The notes beneath the pieces are model-generated. The model was not told the DNA's origin, searched no databases, and worked only from the letters and a program-made list of their open reading frames with translations. DNA of 18,753 nt from Candidatus Electronema nielsenii (GTDB taxonomy: Bacteria; Desulfobacterota; Desulfobulbia; Desulfobulbales; Desulfobulbaceae), in NCBI GenBank assembly GCA_026122915.1, contig JAGIXO010000024.1, forward strand, positions 1 to 18,753. The letters are read 5' to 3'. The position numbers were made by a program, and so were the translations under genes. Position 1 is the stretch's first letter; each line of letters opens with the position of its first letter. This document shows positions 1 to 7,623 of the stretch, piece by piece.

Positions 1-44
1 ATGGGTATCTAATTCCTGCTGCTTAAACAGGAGCACATCATTCT

Positions 45-497
45 ATGAACACTAATTCCCGTGTGGAAATCGCGGTCGGCCTCTTTCTCGTGCTGGGCTT
101 GGTCGCCTTTGGCTGGTTGGCACTGCGGCTGGGCGAGGTTTCTTGGCTGACCGGCGGCAGTACCTATACCTTATACGCCGAATTTGAAAACATTTCCGGG
201 ATCAAGACCGGCTCGGAAGTACAAATCGCAGGCGTATCTGTAGGTTCAGTGGCCGAGTTGCGCTTGAATGAAGATGGCAAGGCTGTAGCTACCTTCAAAC
301 TGAACAAAGGCATACAAATTCCCAAGGATTCCATTGCCTCGGTTAAATCTCAAGGCATCATCGGTGACAAATTCATTCGCATTATGCCCGGCGGCGACGA
401 AACTAACTATCAGTCCGGCGAGATCATTGCCGACACTGAATCCTCATTAGACATCGAATCGCTGATTTCCAAATTTGCCCTTGGCGGCGTGAAATAA
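45..497 (+). CDS. mlaD: MlaD-like MCE-domain phospholipid transport protein
   Basis: Substrate-binding component of the Mla ABC system, which moves phospholipids between inner and outer membrane. It is anchored in the inner membrane and projects into the periplasm. The 150-residue product has one N-terminal membrane segment (about residues 9-28), then a single MCE domain (about 38-115) with the typical run 'GSEVQIAGVSVGSV' and 'GIIGDKFIRI'. It is somewhat shorter than the 183-residue E. coli protein, the difference being a short C-terminal tail. AGGAG lies 11 nt before the ATG, rather far for a ribosome binding site. mlaA follows after 12 nt and mlaC follows that, so this is the downstream part of an mla operon. 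The permease and ATPase genes would lie left of the window. The family assignment is firm. Confidence 0.93.
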   Translation: MNTNSRVEIAVGLFLVLGLVAFGWLALRLGEVSWLTGGSTYTLYAEFENISGIKTGSEVQIAGVSVGSVAELRLNEDGKAVATFKLNKGIQIPKDSIASVKSQGIIGDKFIRIMPGGDETNYQSGEIIADTESSLDIESLISKFALGGVK

Positions 498-509
498 TTC
501 CAGCACATC

Positions 510-1277
510 ATGAAGACTTATTTGCGCGTTGTGCTGTTGCTCTGTCTTGCTTTGTGTGGCAATACGGCACAGGCAACGGAAAGCAGCGGTGAGACGAGTG
601 TCTTGGACGATTCGTTTTACGAAGACACACCAGAGCATGAAACCGTCCCTGATCCCTTTGAACATTTCAATCGAATCATGTTTGAAGTGAACGATGTCAC
701 GTACACGTGGGTGATGGAGCCGGTGGCCTCAGTCTATAGCAGAACGCTGCCAGAGGATGTTCGGCAGGTAGCGGATAACTTTTGCTACAACTTGCAAGAA
801 CCAGTCCGTTTTATCAACGCCTTACTTCAGCTCCGCTTTTCTGACGCAGGCACAGTGCTGACACGCTTCGCAGTCAACACCATCGGCGGCGTGGGTGGTC
901 TCGGTGACGTTGCAGGCACCGAATTCGGCTTTAAGCGAGTAGAAGCTGGTCTTGGTGAGACGCTGGAATACTGGGGTGTGGGCGACGGCTTCTATTTAGT
1001 CATGCCCGTTCTTGGCGCAACTACCCTACGTGAATTCGCCGGTACCACCGTTGATGGCCTATCTATGACTCCGTATTATTTCTTCGCCGATAGCTGGCGG
1101 GAAGGCGCGGCTATTTATATGGGCAGAAGGGTGAATAACCTCTCTCTGCGGCTCGGCGAATACGAAGGTTTGAAGCAGCTGACCATTGATCCCTATGCCG
1201 CCCTGCGCGATGGCTATTTTCAGAGCCGCGCTCAATCGCGGAAGCATTCCGCGCCCAGGACGGACGATAAACTGTAA
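510..1277 (+). CDS. mlaA: MlaA (VacJ) outer-membrane phospholipid-removal protein
   Basis: MlaA sits in the outer membrane and extracts misplaced phospholipids from the outer leaflet, passing them to MlaC. The 255-residue product is close to the 251 residues of E. coli MlaA. It carries the family signature 'DPFEHFNRIMFEVND' and, later, 'GLGETLEYWGVGDGFYLVMP', which matches the conserved glycine-rich core. The N-terminus is a clear export signal (residues 1-22). Its cysteine context, LALC, has Leu at -1, so it is not a standard lipobox; cleavage after AQA by signal peptidase I is an alternative. The start lies 12 nt after mlaD with no good Shine-Dalgarno, suggesting coupled translation. mlaC follows after 14 nt. 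Confidence 0.93.
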   Translation: MKTYLRVVLLLCLALCGNTAQATESSGETSVLDDSFYEDTPEHETVPDPFEHFNRIMFEVNDVTYTWVMEPVASVYSRTLPEDVRQVADNFCYNLQEPVRFINALLQLRFSDAGTVLTRFAVNTIGGVGGLGDVAGTEFGFKRVEAGLGETLEYWGVGDGFYLVMPVLGATTLREFAGTTVDGLSMTPYYFFADSWREGAAIYMGRRVNNLSLRLGEYEGLKQLTIDPYAALRDGYFQSRAQSRKHSAPRTDDKL

Positions 1278-1291
1278 TAACGAGGTAAATA

Positions 1292-1906
1292 ATGAAAACA
1301 GTTTTGCACAGCCTACTGATTTTAGCTGTACTTTCTTTTGCTGGAACAGGACGGGCTGCCGCGCCGAATCCTACCGAGCAAATCAAACCCTTTGTCAGCA
1401 AGGTCGTAGATCAGCTAAAAGACCCATCCTTTAAAAAGGACACCGTTGACAATCGGATAGATAAGATTGTGACGTTGGTCTCTGAGCGTTTTGACTTTGA
1501 GGAAATGTCTAAACGGGTCGTGGGCAAACCTTGGCAGCGACTGACTCCGGCCCAGCGACAAGAATTCGCCACCCTCTTTGCTAAATTGCTCGGTCATGTC
1601 TATATTGACAAGGTTGATACCTATGTAGCGATGAAGATTGAGTTTGGCAAAGAGCAGCTCAAGGGCGACCGAGCCGAAGTCAAAACCATGTTTGTTGATG
1701 CGACCAAGAGCATTCCAGTCTCTTACGTTATGATCCTGAAAGGCGACAAATGGATGGCCTATGATGTCTTTGTTGAAGGCATCAGCTTGGTGCGCAACTA
1801 CATGGAGCAATTCAAAGGCATTCAGCAGGATAAACTAATTTCCACGCTGGAAATCAAGCTACAAGAGCTAAAGGCAGAAAGCGAACGCAAAGGCGCAACG
1901 CCCTGA
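1292..1906 (+). CDS. mlaC: MlaC periplasmic phospholipid-binding protein
   Basis: Periplasmic shuttle that carries phospholipid between the MlaA complex and the MlaD-containing inner-membrane transporter. The 204-residue product (E. coli MlaC is 211) starts with a signal peptide (about residues 1-23, ending GRAAA). The Ttg2D/MlaC fold region follows, with 'RFDFEEMSKRVVGKPWQRLT' and the C-terminal 'DVFVEGISLVRNY', both typical. GAGG six nt before the ATG is a good ribosome binding site. It is the last gene of the mla cluster; a perfect hairpin begins 12 nt after its stop codon. Confidence 0.93.
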   Translation: MKTVLHSLLILAVLSFAGTGRAAAPNPTEQIKPFVSKVVDQLKDPSFKKDTVDNRIDKIVTLVSERFDFEEMSKRVVGKPWQRLTPAQRQEFATLFAKLLGHVYIDKVDTYVAMKIEFGKEQLKGDRAEVKTMFVDATKSIPVSYVMILKGDKWMAYDVFVEGISLVRNYMEQFKGIQQDKLISTLEIKLQELKAESERKGATP

Positions 1907-1918
1907 CAATGAACAATG

Positions 1919-1946
1919 CCGCCGGAGTAATTCGTTTCTCCGGCGG
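1919..1946. terminator. Intergenic hairpin between convergent mlaC and yhbY
   Basis: CCGCCGGAG (1919-1927) pairs perfectly with CTCCGGCGG (1938-1946) around a 10-nt loop. It lies between the convergent ends of mlaC and yhbY and could serve both strands. Neither side has a proper U-tract, so intrinsic termination may be weak or helped by Rho. The terminator role is inferred from position. Confidence 0.6.
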
Positions 1947-1954
1947 TCATCGTG

Positions 1955-2293
1955 TTATTCAGCAGGCAGATTGATGCGCTGCTCCGGTTTCAGCTTTTTA
2001 TTTGGAAAATAGAGCAGGATGGTTCTGCCGATCAGTTGCACCACGGCTGCACCGGTCAATTCAGACAGAGCAGTAGCAACCTCTTCGGCGGAGGCACCAC
2101 AGTTTTGGCCTATTTTTACTTTGATCAGCTCGCGGGTCTTGAGAGCATCGCGGGTCGCAGCGGCTATACTGTCGGAGAGACCCTCCTTGCCCAGATAGAC
2201 CACTGGAGTGAGATGGTGTCCTATGCCGCGCAGAAATCTTTTCTGTTTTCCCAGCAGATTGACTTTGCTTTTTCCCTCGGTTTCCAATTTCAT
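1955..2293 (-). CDS. yhbY: YhbY/CRS1-CRM family RNA-binding protein
   Basis: Small CRM-domain protein of the family that binds pre-50S ribosomal particles and assists large-subunit assembly. The predicted 112-residue product is nearly all CRM domain. It opens with LLGKQKRFLRG (13-23), has the GxxG-type loop G35-K-E-G38, then the strands 'ELIKVKIG' (55-62) and 'VVQLIGRTILLY' (84-95). The start at 2293 places the family's usual N-terminus near residue 1, and AGGA lies just upstream. A longer frame reaches 2365, but its extra residues look non-conserved and cover a hairpin. It is transcribed divergently from the T2SS operon and convergently with mlaC. Assignment is strong; the exact start is less so. 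Confidence 0.88.
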   Translation of the reverse strand: MKLETEGKSKVNLLGKQKRFLRGIGHHLTPVVYLGKEGLSDSIAAATRDALKTRELIKVKIGQNCGASAEEVATALSELTGAAVVQLIGRTILLYFPNKKLKPEQRINLPAE

Positions 2294-2331
2294 AATTCCT
2301 GAGATGCTGTTATGCTGAAGAGGTGCGAAGA

Positions 2332-2349
2332 GCCGCAGCGTTCTGCGGC
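2332..2349. promoter_or_regulatory. Small perfect hairpin in the divergent yhbY/gspG intergenic region
   Basis: GCCGCAG (2332-2338) and CTGCGGC (2343-2349) form a 7-bp stem with a CGTT loop. It lies in the 125-nt region between the divergent yhbY and gspG starts, which must hold promoters for both. I could not identify a convincing -35/-10 pair on either strand there. The hairpin may be an RNA leader element or an operator; its function is unknown. Confidence 0.3.
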
Positions 2350-2418
2350 AGGCTATTAGTGCCATACCCCGGAGTAAAAGTCCAGCCCTGAACAGGAAAC
2401 ATCAAGGTTTTTCTAACG

Positions 2419-2871
2419 ATGAAAGCAGAGAAAATACAACGGGCCGCCGATATACGCGGCTTCACCCTGATTGAGCTGATGGTGGTGATCGTGATCCTCG
2501 GCATTTTGGCCGGCATGATCGTACCAAGAATTATGGACCGACCTGAAGAGGCACGGCGAACCAAGGCAGGAGTCGATATTGGTGCCATAGGGCAGGCTCT
2601 GAAGCTGTACAAATTAGATAACGGTAAATATCCCACGAGCGAGCAGGGCTTGACCGCCTTGGTTGAGCCGCCCGCTGTGGGCAGCTTGGCGAAAAAATGG
2701 CGAGAGGGCGGCTATTTGGATAAAAAAACTGTGCCGAAAGACCCTTGGGACAACGATTACGTCTATATCAGCCCAGGAATGCACGGTGATTTTGATCTAA
2801 TGTCCTATGGTGCAGACGGGCAGTCCGGCGGTGACGGCGATAATGTGGATATCAACAGCTGGGAGCAGTGA
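2419..2871 (+). CDS. gspG: GspG, major pseudopilin of the type II secretion system
   Basis: Main subunit of the short periplasmic pseudopilus that pushes substrates through the secretin. The 150-residue product has a 14-residue basic leader ending in Gly14. The prepilin peptidase site is G14|F15, with Glu19 at mature position +5 and a hydrophobic helix to about residue 37. 'NGKYPTSEQGLTAL' and the C-terminal acidic loop GADGQSGGDGDNVDI (131-145; candidate calcium ligands D133, D141, D144) are hallmarks of GspG. It is the first gene of the T2SS operon, on the far side of the intergenic region from yhbY. Its stop overlaps the gspH start region. Confidence 0.95.
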   Translation: MKAEKIQRAADIRGFTLIELMVVIVILGILAGMIVPRIMDRPEEARRTKAGVDIGAIGQALKLYKLDNGKYPTSEQGLTALVEPPAVGSLAKKWREGGYLDKKTVPKDPWDNDYVYISPGMHGDFDLMSYGADGQSGGDGDNVDINSWEQ

Positions 2872-3379
2872 GGTCAGCGATCAGGGCTTTACCTTGATTG
2901 AGCTGATCGTAGTGATGGTGCTGATCAGCCTGACCGCTTCCTTTGCTATTCCGCAGATCCGTTCAACTTTATTCACCAACGAGTTAACTTCAGCAGTGCG
3001 GCGTTTTGTTGGCTTAGTGGCGGAAACCGGCCAAGAGGCTCGGCTGAAGCGATCAGCAGTGGTTCTTCATTATGACGACAGCCAGCGGCTCTTCACCGTC
3101 GCGCCTGCTGAAGAGAACGACGCTAATGAGAAAAAATATCAAGAAGTGCGCTTGGCTGATTCAGTACAGGTGACAAGCATTGTTGCTGCCCACAGCGAAA
3201 GCAGCACCGATCTGAACATCCGTTTCGATTCCCGTGGCTATGTGGATAAAACAGCAGTGCATTTCCGCCATGAAAATGGGGACGAGCTGACCGTGCTACT
3301 GTCTCCTTTTCTTGGTGTGACCAGAATTCTTGACGGCCATGTTTCGTTGGATGATGACCGCATCATGCTGAGTCAATGA
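2843..3379 (+). CDS. gspH: GspH, minor pseudopilin (start uncertain)
   Basis: Minor pseudopilin of the T2SS pseudopilus. From the ATG at 2843 the product is 178 residues: leader to Gly15, then FTLIELIVVMVLI with Glu20 at mature +5, then a GspH-type globular domain ('LVAETGQEARLKRSAVVLHY'). This start and the only other upstream one (2807) lie inside gspG, have no clear ribosome binding site, and give a leader with no Lys or Arg, which is odd for a prepilin. A GTG at 2868 would overlap the gspG stop as GTGA and encode a basic leader ending RG, but it needs one extra G in the run 2884-2886. The gene identity is secure; the 5' end may be affected by a missing base. It overlaps gspI by 4 nt (ATGA). 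Confidence 0.85.
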   Translation: MWISTAGSSEVSDQGFTLIELIVVMVLISLTASFAIPQIRSTLFTNELTSAVRRFVGLVAETGQEARLKRSAVVLHYDDSQRLFTVAPAEENDANEKKYQEVRLADSVQVTSIVAAHSESSTDLNIRFDSRGYVDKTAVHFRHENGDELTVLLSPFLGVTRILDGHVSLDDDRIMLSQ

Positions 3380-3792
3380 CTGCTGGCAAGAGCAAGGAAG
3401 CTGCCTTCACCCTACTGGAAGTGATGGTGGCCGTGGCGGTGATTGCCATGTCTTTTGTCGCCCTGCTTTCTTCTCAGTCGCAGAGTCTTTCCATCGCTGC
3501 CATTTCCCGTTTTGAAACCTCAGCTGCGCTCTTAGCCCGCCAAAAATTAGCCGAACTTGAGGCTGAAGGCTTTGACAACCTGAGCAGTGGCAGCGGCGAA
3601 TTTACCGATGATTTTGCCGAGTACCACTGGCAGGCTGAGGTGAAGGAGCTGGCTGAGGATGAAATCGGCATCAAGGGCAGCGACGGGATGCTGAAGCTCA
3701 TCGAGCTGACGGTAGGCCGGGGCGAAAAAGAGACCTTCGAGGTACGCACTTTGGTCATGACCAAAATCGAGCCTGTCGAGAAGCAACCATGA
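3376..3792 (+). CDS. gspI: GspI, minor pseudopilin
   Basis: Minor pseudopilin that, with GspJ and GspK, forms the tip of the pseudopilus. The 138-residue product has a short leader, the core FTLLEVMVAVAVIAMSF with Glu15 at mature +5, and the GspI-like stretch 'ALLARQKLAELEAEGF'. The residue before the cleavage site is Ala10 rather than the usual Gly, an uncommon variant. Start and stop overlap the neighbours gspH and gspJ as ATGA, indicating translational coupling. Length and order (between H and J) fit the family. Confidence 0.92.
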   Translation: MTAGKSKEAAFTLLEVMVAVAVIAMSFVALLSSQSQSLSIAAISRFETSAALLARQKLAELEAEGFDNLSSGSGEFTDDFAEYHWQAEVKELAEDEIGIKGSDGMLKLIELTVGRGEKETFEVRTLVMTKIEPVEKQP

Positions 3793-4484
3793 GCTACCGG
3801 GCGCGGGCCGGATTTACCTTATTGGAAATCATGTTGGCTATGTTGGTATTGGGCATGGTGGTGGCAATGGTATCTGTGTCTTTGTCCGGCTCGATTAAGG
3901 TGATTGAAGGTACGTTAGATCAGGGCGATGTGTATTATCGGGCGCAGGTGGTTTTTGAGCGGATCAGCGAAGACCTGACCTCAGCCCTGTTGCCAGAAAA
4001 TGCTGATTTTATCAGCGACCAAGAAGCAGGCAGCAGTGGTCAGAACAGTGTCCTTTCCTTTGCTTCGATGGCCCATTTAGTTTTTGACTCGAAAAATGGT
4101 CAGCCCGGTCTTGGTTTAATCAGCTATGCGGTGCAACCGGACAAGGACAATCCCAAACACCTGCTTCTATTGCGCGCTGACAGTCTGCATCGGCCTACGG
4201 ACGGGGAAAAAAAAAGTGGTCAAGAAGTCGAAGCCTTTCTTCTTGCCGACCGACTGCGCTCGGTGAAATTTACTTTTCGTGACCAGAACGGCGAAGAGCA
4301 GGAAAGCTGGGACACCACGGCTACCGACGAAGACTCAACCAAGAAACGCCACCTGCCTGCGGCGGTTTCCTGCCGTTTAGAATTTTGGCTCGATGACGAG
4401 CAGGAGACCTCCATTTCGTTTCAGACCACGGTGCCGCTGCCGGTTGGTTTGATTCGCCCGGAGGAGCAAGACGATGCTGCGTGA
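3789..4484 (+). CDS. gspJ: GspJ, minor pseudopilin
   Basis: Minor pseudopilin of the tip complex. The 231-residue product has a compact basic leader (MSYRARAG), cleavage expected after Gly8, then FTLLEIMLAMLVLGMVVAMV with Glu13 at mature +5. The remainder is the soluble GspJ domain, with 'AQVVFERISEDLTSALLPEN' near the helix end. It overlaps gspI by 4 nt and gspK by 11 nt. A run of nine A residues at 4207-4215 encodes Glu-Lys-Lys and keeps the frame. Identification rests on the prepilin signature, size and operon position. Confidence 0.92.
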   Translation: MSYRARAGFTLLEIMLAMLVLGMVVAMVSVSLSGSIKVIEGTLDQGDVYYRAQVVFERISEDLTSALLPENADFISDQEAGSSGQNSVLSFASMAHLVFDSKNGQPGLGLISYAVQPDKDNPKHLLLLRADSLHRPTDGEKKSGQEVEAFLLADRLRSVKFTFRDQNGEEQESWDTTATDEDSTKKRHLPAAVSCRLEFWLDDEQETSISFQTTVPLPVGLIRPEEQDDAA

Positions 4485-5520
4485 CCGCAAAGGCATGGCC
4501 TTGGTGCTGACCTTGCTGGCGGTCAGTTTTATGGTTGCCGTGACGGTGCAGCTCGGTAGCTCAGTGAACTGGCAGATGCAGGCAGCGGCGAATCAGGGCA
4601 ATTTGGTGCAGTTAGATGCTATGCTGCTTTCCGGTCTGCATGTAGCTCAAGCCGCGCTGCTGGCTGATCAGCGGGATAATCAGCACGATTCCGCCTTTGA
4701 CCGCTGGGGTACCTTTGATGCTGAGGCCTTGGCCGCGCTCTTTCCCGGCGGGACGCTGGATATCCAACTCAGTGACGTATCTGGTTTACTCCAAATCAAC
4801 GCGCTGGTACTAACCCCGGAAGAAAAAAAACAGCAGGAGCAGCAGAATAAAAAAAGCAAGGGCGGGCAAAAGCAGGACAAAGAAAAAGCACGACGGGAAC
4901 TCTGGCAGCGTTTACTCAAAAATACCGCTGGAATGGAAGATGAAGAAGGAATTGCTTCGCTGCTCGATTGTTTATCCGACTGGATCGATAAGGACGAGGA
5001 CGAGCGTGAGAACGGCGCGGAAAGCGGTTATTACAGCGGGCAGTCACCTTCTTACGCTGCGGCAAATAGACCGATTATGCTGACGGATGAGCTGCTTTTA
5101 GTCAAAGGATGGCGAGGAAAAAGCGAAGAAGGAAGCAAACAGAAAACAGAGAACAAGGTCGCTGCTGTGATGGAATATCTCACCGCTGCTGGGCGTGATG
5201 GGAAGATCAATCTGAACACCGCTCCAGCTCCGGTGCTGCTGGCTTTGCACGAGGAAATGACCGATGAGCTGGCTGCTACGTTGATTGAATTCCGGCAGGA
5301 CGAGGACAACAAGGATAAATTAGGTCAGCCGGATTGGTACAAACAGGTGCCCGGTTTTCCCAGCGATATTGTCTTTGATCAAAATTTAATCACAGTCAGT
5401 AGCAGCTGGTTTAAAGTGACCGTGAATGCCGAGTTCAAAGGGCTGCGGCGCACGGGTCAGGGGCTTCTGCACCGCTTGGACAATCAAGAACAGGAGTTGC
5501 TTTGGTGGAAGGCAGAATGA
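4474..5520 (+). CDS. gspK: GspK, minor pseudopilin capping the tip complex
   Basis: The largest minor pseudopilin; in the family it crowns the GspI-GspJ-GspK tip. The 348-residue product begins MLRDRKG, with cleavage expected after Gly7, then MALVLTLLAVSFMVAVTVQ. The +5 position is Leu instead of Glu, as is normal for GspK. Later segments 'DCLSDWIDKDEDERENGAE' and 'GKINLNTAPAPVLLAL' are typical of the family (the latter a helix-hairpin-helix-like motif). A Lys/Gln/Glu-rich low-complexity insert occupies about residues 116-142. It overlaps gspJ by 11 nt; gspL starts 19 nt downstream. Confidence 0.93.
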   Translation: MLRDRKGMALVLTLLAVSFMVAVTVQLGSSVNWQMQAAANQGNLVQLDAMLLSGLHVAQAALLADQRDNQHDSAFDRWGTFDAEALAALFPGGTLDIQLSDVSGLLQINALVLTPEEKKQQEQQNKKSKGGQKQDKEKARRELWQRLLKNTAGMEDEEGIASLLDCLSDWIDKDEDERENGAESGYYSGQSPSYAAANRPIMLTDELLLVKGWRGKSEEGSKQKTENKVAAVMEYLTAAGRDGKINLNTAPAPVLLALHEEMTDELAATLIEFRQDEDNKDKLGQPDWYKQVPGFPSDIVFDQNLITVSSSWFKVTVNAEFKGLRRTGQGLLHRLDNQEQELLWWKAE

Positions 5521-5539
5521 CAGCACATCGCAAAGCGTT

Positions 5540-7075
5540 ATGGCGCAGACATCCTTAGGCATTGACATAGGCGACGACCTGCTCAGTGCAGCAGTGGTGA
5601 GCGGTACGGGCAGAGAAGCCCAAGTGACGGCCTGCGCCTCTCTGCCGCTGTCAGTCTCTGATCCTGATGCGCTAACCGAAGGACTCCGTCTGCTGCTGGA
5701 GCAGCTGGGTGAGCAGTGCAAAGCCGCCCACTGCGTTGTTGGGCTGTCGCTGACGTGGCTCAGTTTGCGCAATCTGCATTTGCCGTTCACAGATGAAAAA
5801 AAAATTGGGCAAATTCTGCCCTTTGAGCTGGAGGAGCAACTGCTTCTGCCTGCGGACGAGCAGATCATTGCCACGGTTTCCACAGCTGGGCGGGAAGCTG
5901 GAACGTCCCTGCTGACAGCGGCGGCAGAAAAAACTTTGCTGCGGCAGCACTTGGATGTATTCCAAGGTCTTAATCTGGAGCCGGATAGTATTTGTCCAGC
6001 GGTCTATGTGTTAGCTGACCGACTGTGCCGCACCGATCATGCGGGTAATACCTTCCTGCTCCTGCACAGTGATTTCAGCTGTGTACAAATGGTGTTGGCC
6101 CGACACGGTGAAATTGTATTCATGCGGCGGTTAGCTTGGCCGGATGTCGTCTTTACCCACGCTTTGTTTGAACAAGAGCAAGGCGGCATTACCATTGCTG
6201 ACTCAGTGGCAGCAGCAGATGCCTTCCGCAGTATCAGTGCAGCAGCACGGCGCAGTCTGGATTATTTCGCCTTGCAAAGTGGGCTGCAAAACATCCAGCC
6301 GGATTATTTTGTTTTGTCTGGCCCCATGCAGCATTGCCTTGGTTTTCGAGAAAATATCGAAGCTGATCTCGGTCTGTCCGGCAGGCTCTGTGATTTATCA
6401 CGGGACGGTGCTGCTGCCTTGAGTACTGAGATTGCTGGGCAGTGGCAGGCAGCAGTTTACGACAAAGCCTTGGCCTTAGCTCTGTTCACGGGTCGCCGAG
6501 GCAAAGAGGCTGGATTAGATTTCCGTCAAGGTGAGTTTGCGCCTCCCCGCCATCTGTTTGGCTCAAAAAAACAAATCACAGCGTTGGCGATGGCAGCTGC
6601 CTTACTGCTGTTTGCCGGTTGTGGCTGGCTTTTTGCTGATTATCGTCAACTGCAAAAAAAATACAATCAGCTGGCAGGCAAGACAGAAAAGATTTTTCAG
6701 GAGAGTTTTCCCGGAGTCAATCCAGGGCCGGACCCGTATCTGCACATGCGTTCGCGGCGGAAAAGCATGGAGACCTCGCCGGTGGCCATGCCTATTTTCA
6801 CTGAAGAGAAACGAGTGCTGGCTATTTTAGCGGACATCTCGGCCCGGATACCTGCCTCTATTCAGCTTCAAGTGGACCGGTTGGTGATTGACCAGACCAC
6901 AGCCGGCATTAAGGGATCAACCGATGCGTTCAACAATGTAAACACCATGCAGAGTCTGCTCAATAAATCGGGCCGTTATGCTGAGGTAAAAATCGTTTCT
7001 GCCACCAAAGGCAAGAAAGACGAGGGCATTTTGTTCGAGATCAGACTCCAGCTGAAGACGGGGGCCGAATCCTGA
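5540..7075 (+). CDS. gspL: GspL, inner-membrane platform protein (PilM/PilN-like)
   Basis: GspL links the cytoplasmic ATPase GspE to the inner-membrane platform. From the ATG at 5540 the product is 511 residues, longer than the roughly 400 of E. coli-type GspL. The cytoplasmic actin-like (PilM-type) part starts at once with 'SLGIDIGDDLLSAAVVSG' and includes 'IGQILPFELEEQLLLP'. One membrane helix lies at about 346-367, followed by a coiled stretch and a ferredoxin-like periplasmic domain near the C-terminus ('QLQVDRLVIDQTTAGIKGS'). An upstream in-frame ATG at 5426 lies inside gspK and adds non-conserved residues, so the later start is preferred, although its ribosome binding site is poor. The stop overlaps the gspM start (TGATG). 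Confidence 0.88.
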   Translation: MAQTSLGIDIGDDLLSAAVVSGTGREAQVTACASLPLSVSDPDALTEGLRLLLEQLGEQCKAAHCVVGLSLTWLSLRNLHLPFTDEKKIGQILPFELEEQLLLPADEQIIATVSTAGREAGTSLLTAAAEKTLLRQHLDVFQGLNLEPDSICPAVYVLADRLCRTDHAGNTFLLLHSDFSCVQMVLARHGEIVFMRRLAWPDVVFTHALFEQEQGGITIADSVAAADAFRSISAAARRSLDYFALQSGLQNIQPDYFVLSGPMQHCLGFRENIEADLGLSGRLCDLSRDGAAALSTEIAGQWQAAVYDKALALALFTGRRGKEAGLDFRQGEFAPPRHLFGSKKQITALAMAAALLLFAGCGWLFADYRQLQKKYNQLAGKTEKIFQESFPGVNPGPDPYLHMRSRRKSMETSPVAMPIFTEEKRVLAILADISARIPASIQLQVDRLVIDQTTAGIKGSTDAFNNVNTMQSLLNKSGRYAEVKIVSATKGKKDEGILFEIRLQLKTGAES

Positions 7076-7620
7076 TGCGGCAGTTCAGTCAGAAAGACCG
7101 GCGGGCTTTGCTCTTCTGCGTTGCTGCGCTGCTGCTTTTTGGCCTATTCCAATTTGTTCTCTTTCCGCTGCTCGACGGACGGAAGCGGTTAGAGCGGGGA
7201 ATCGCCAGCCGGGAAAAGGCAGTAGCAGAAATGCAGGCCATGCAGTCTGAAATCAAGCAGTTTAGCCGCCAGAACAGCAGTCTCGGCGAGCGGGTGGCCC
7301 AGCGGCCCGAATCCTTCAGTCTTTTTTCTTTTTTGGAAAAGAAGGGTGAGGAAGCCAAGGTCAAGGACAACATCCTTTATATCAAGCCCTCGGATACGAT
7401 TAGTGACGAAGGCAGGCTACAGCAGGTAGCCGTGGAGATGAAGCTCCAAGCCGTGCCGATTGACCGATTAGTTGCCTTGTTGGAATTGATTGAGTCGCCG
7501 GAAAATATTGTTGAAATTGAACGGATTTCCATCTTGACCAACAAGAAAGAGCAGGGCGGTCTGGATGCGGTCATGCGGGTGGTCAGTCTGATGCAGCAGG
7601 CGAAACAAGGCGGTGAATAA
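7075..7620 (+). CDS. gspM: GspM, inner-membrane platform protein (PilO-like)
   Basis: Partner of GspL in the T2SS inner-membrane platform. The 181-residue product has a short basic cytoplasmic N-terminus, one membrane helix (about residues 10-30), a charged coiled coil (about 35-75), then a small periplasmic ferredoxin-like domain ('AVEMKLQAVPIDRLVALLEL' near 120-140). This is the PilO/GspM architecture. The sequence is weakly conserved, so the call leans on topology and position between gspL and gspN. It overlaps the gspL stop by 1 nt and is followed by gspN after 3 nt. Confidence 0.85.
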   Translation: MRQFSQKDRRALLFCVAALLLFGLFQFVLFPLLDGRKRLERGIASREKAVAEMQAMQSEIKQFSRQNSSLGERVAQRPESFSLFSFLEKKGEEAKVKDNILYIKPSDTISDEGRLQQVAVEMKLQAVPIDRLVALLELIESPENIVEIERISILTNKKEQGGLDAVMRVVSLMQQAKQGGE

Positions 7621-7623
7621 GCC

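Noticed and set aside
1..24. Tail of the gene before mlaD, possibly the Mla permease or ATPase
   Set aside because: Two frames end here (stops at 10-12 and 22-24), but too few residues remain to decide which is real or what it encodes.
2294..2365. Longer yhbY start at 2365
   Set aside because: The added residues do not resemble the family N-terminus and cover the intergenic hairpin; the ATG at 2293 fits better.
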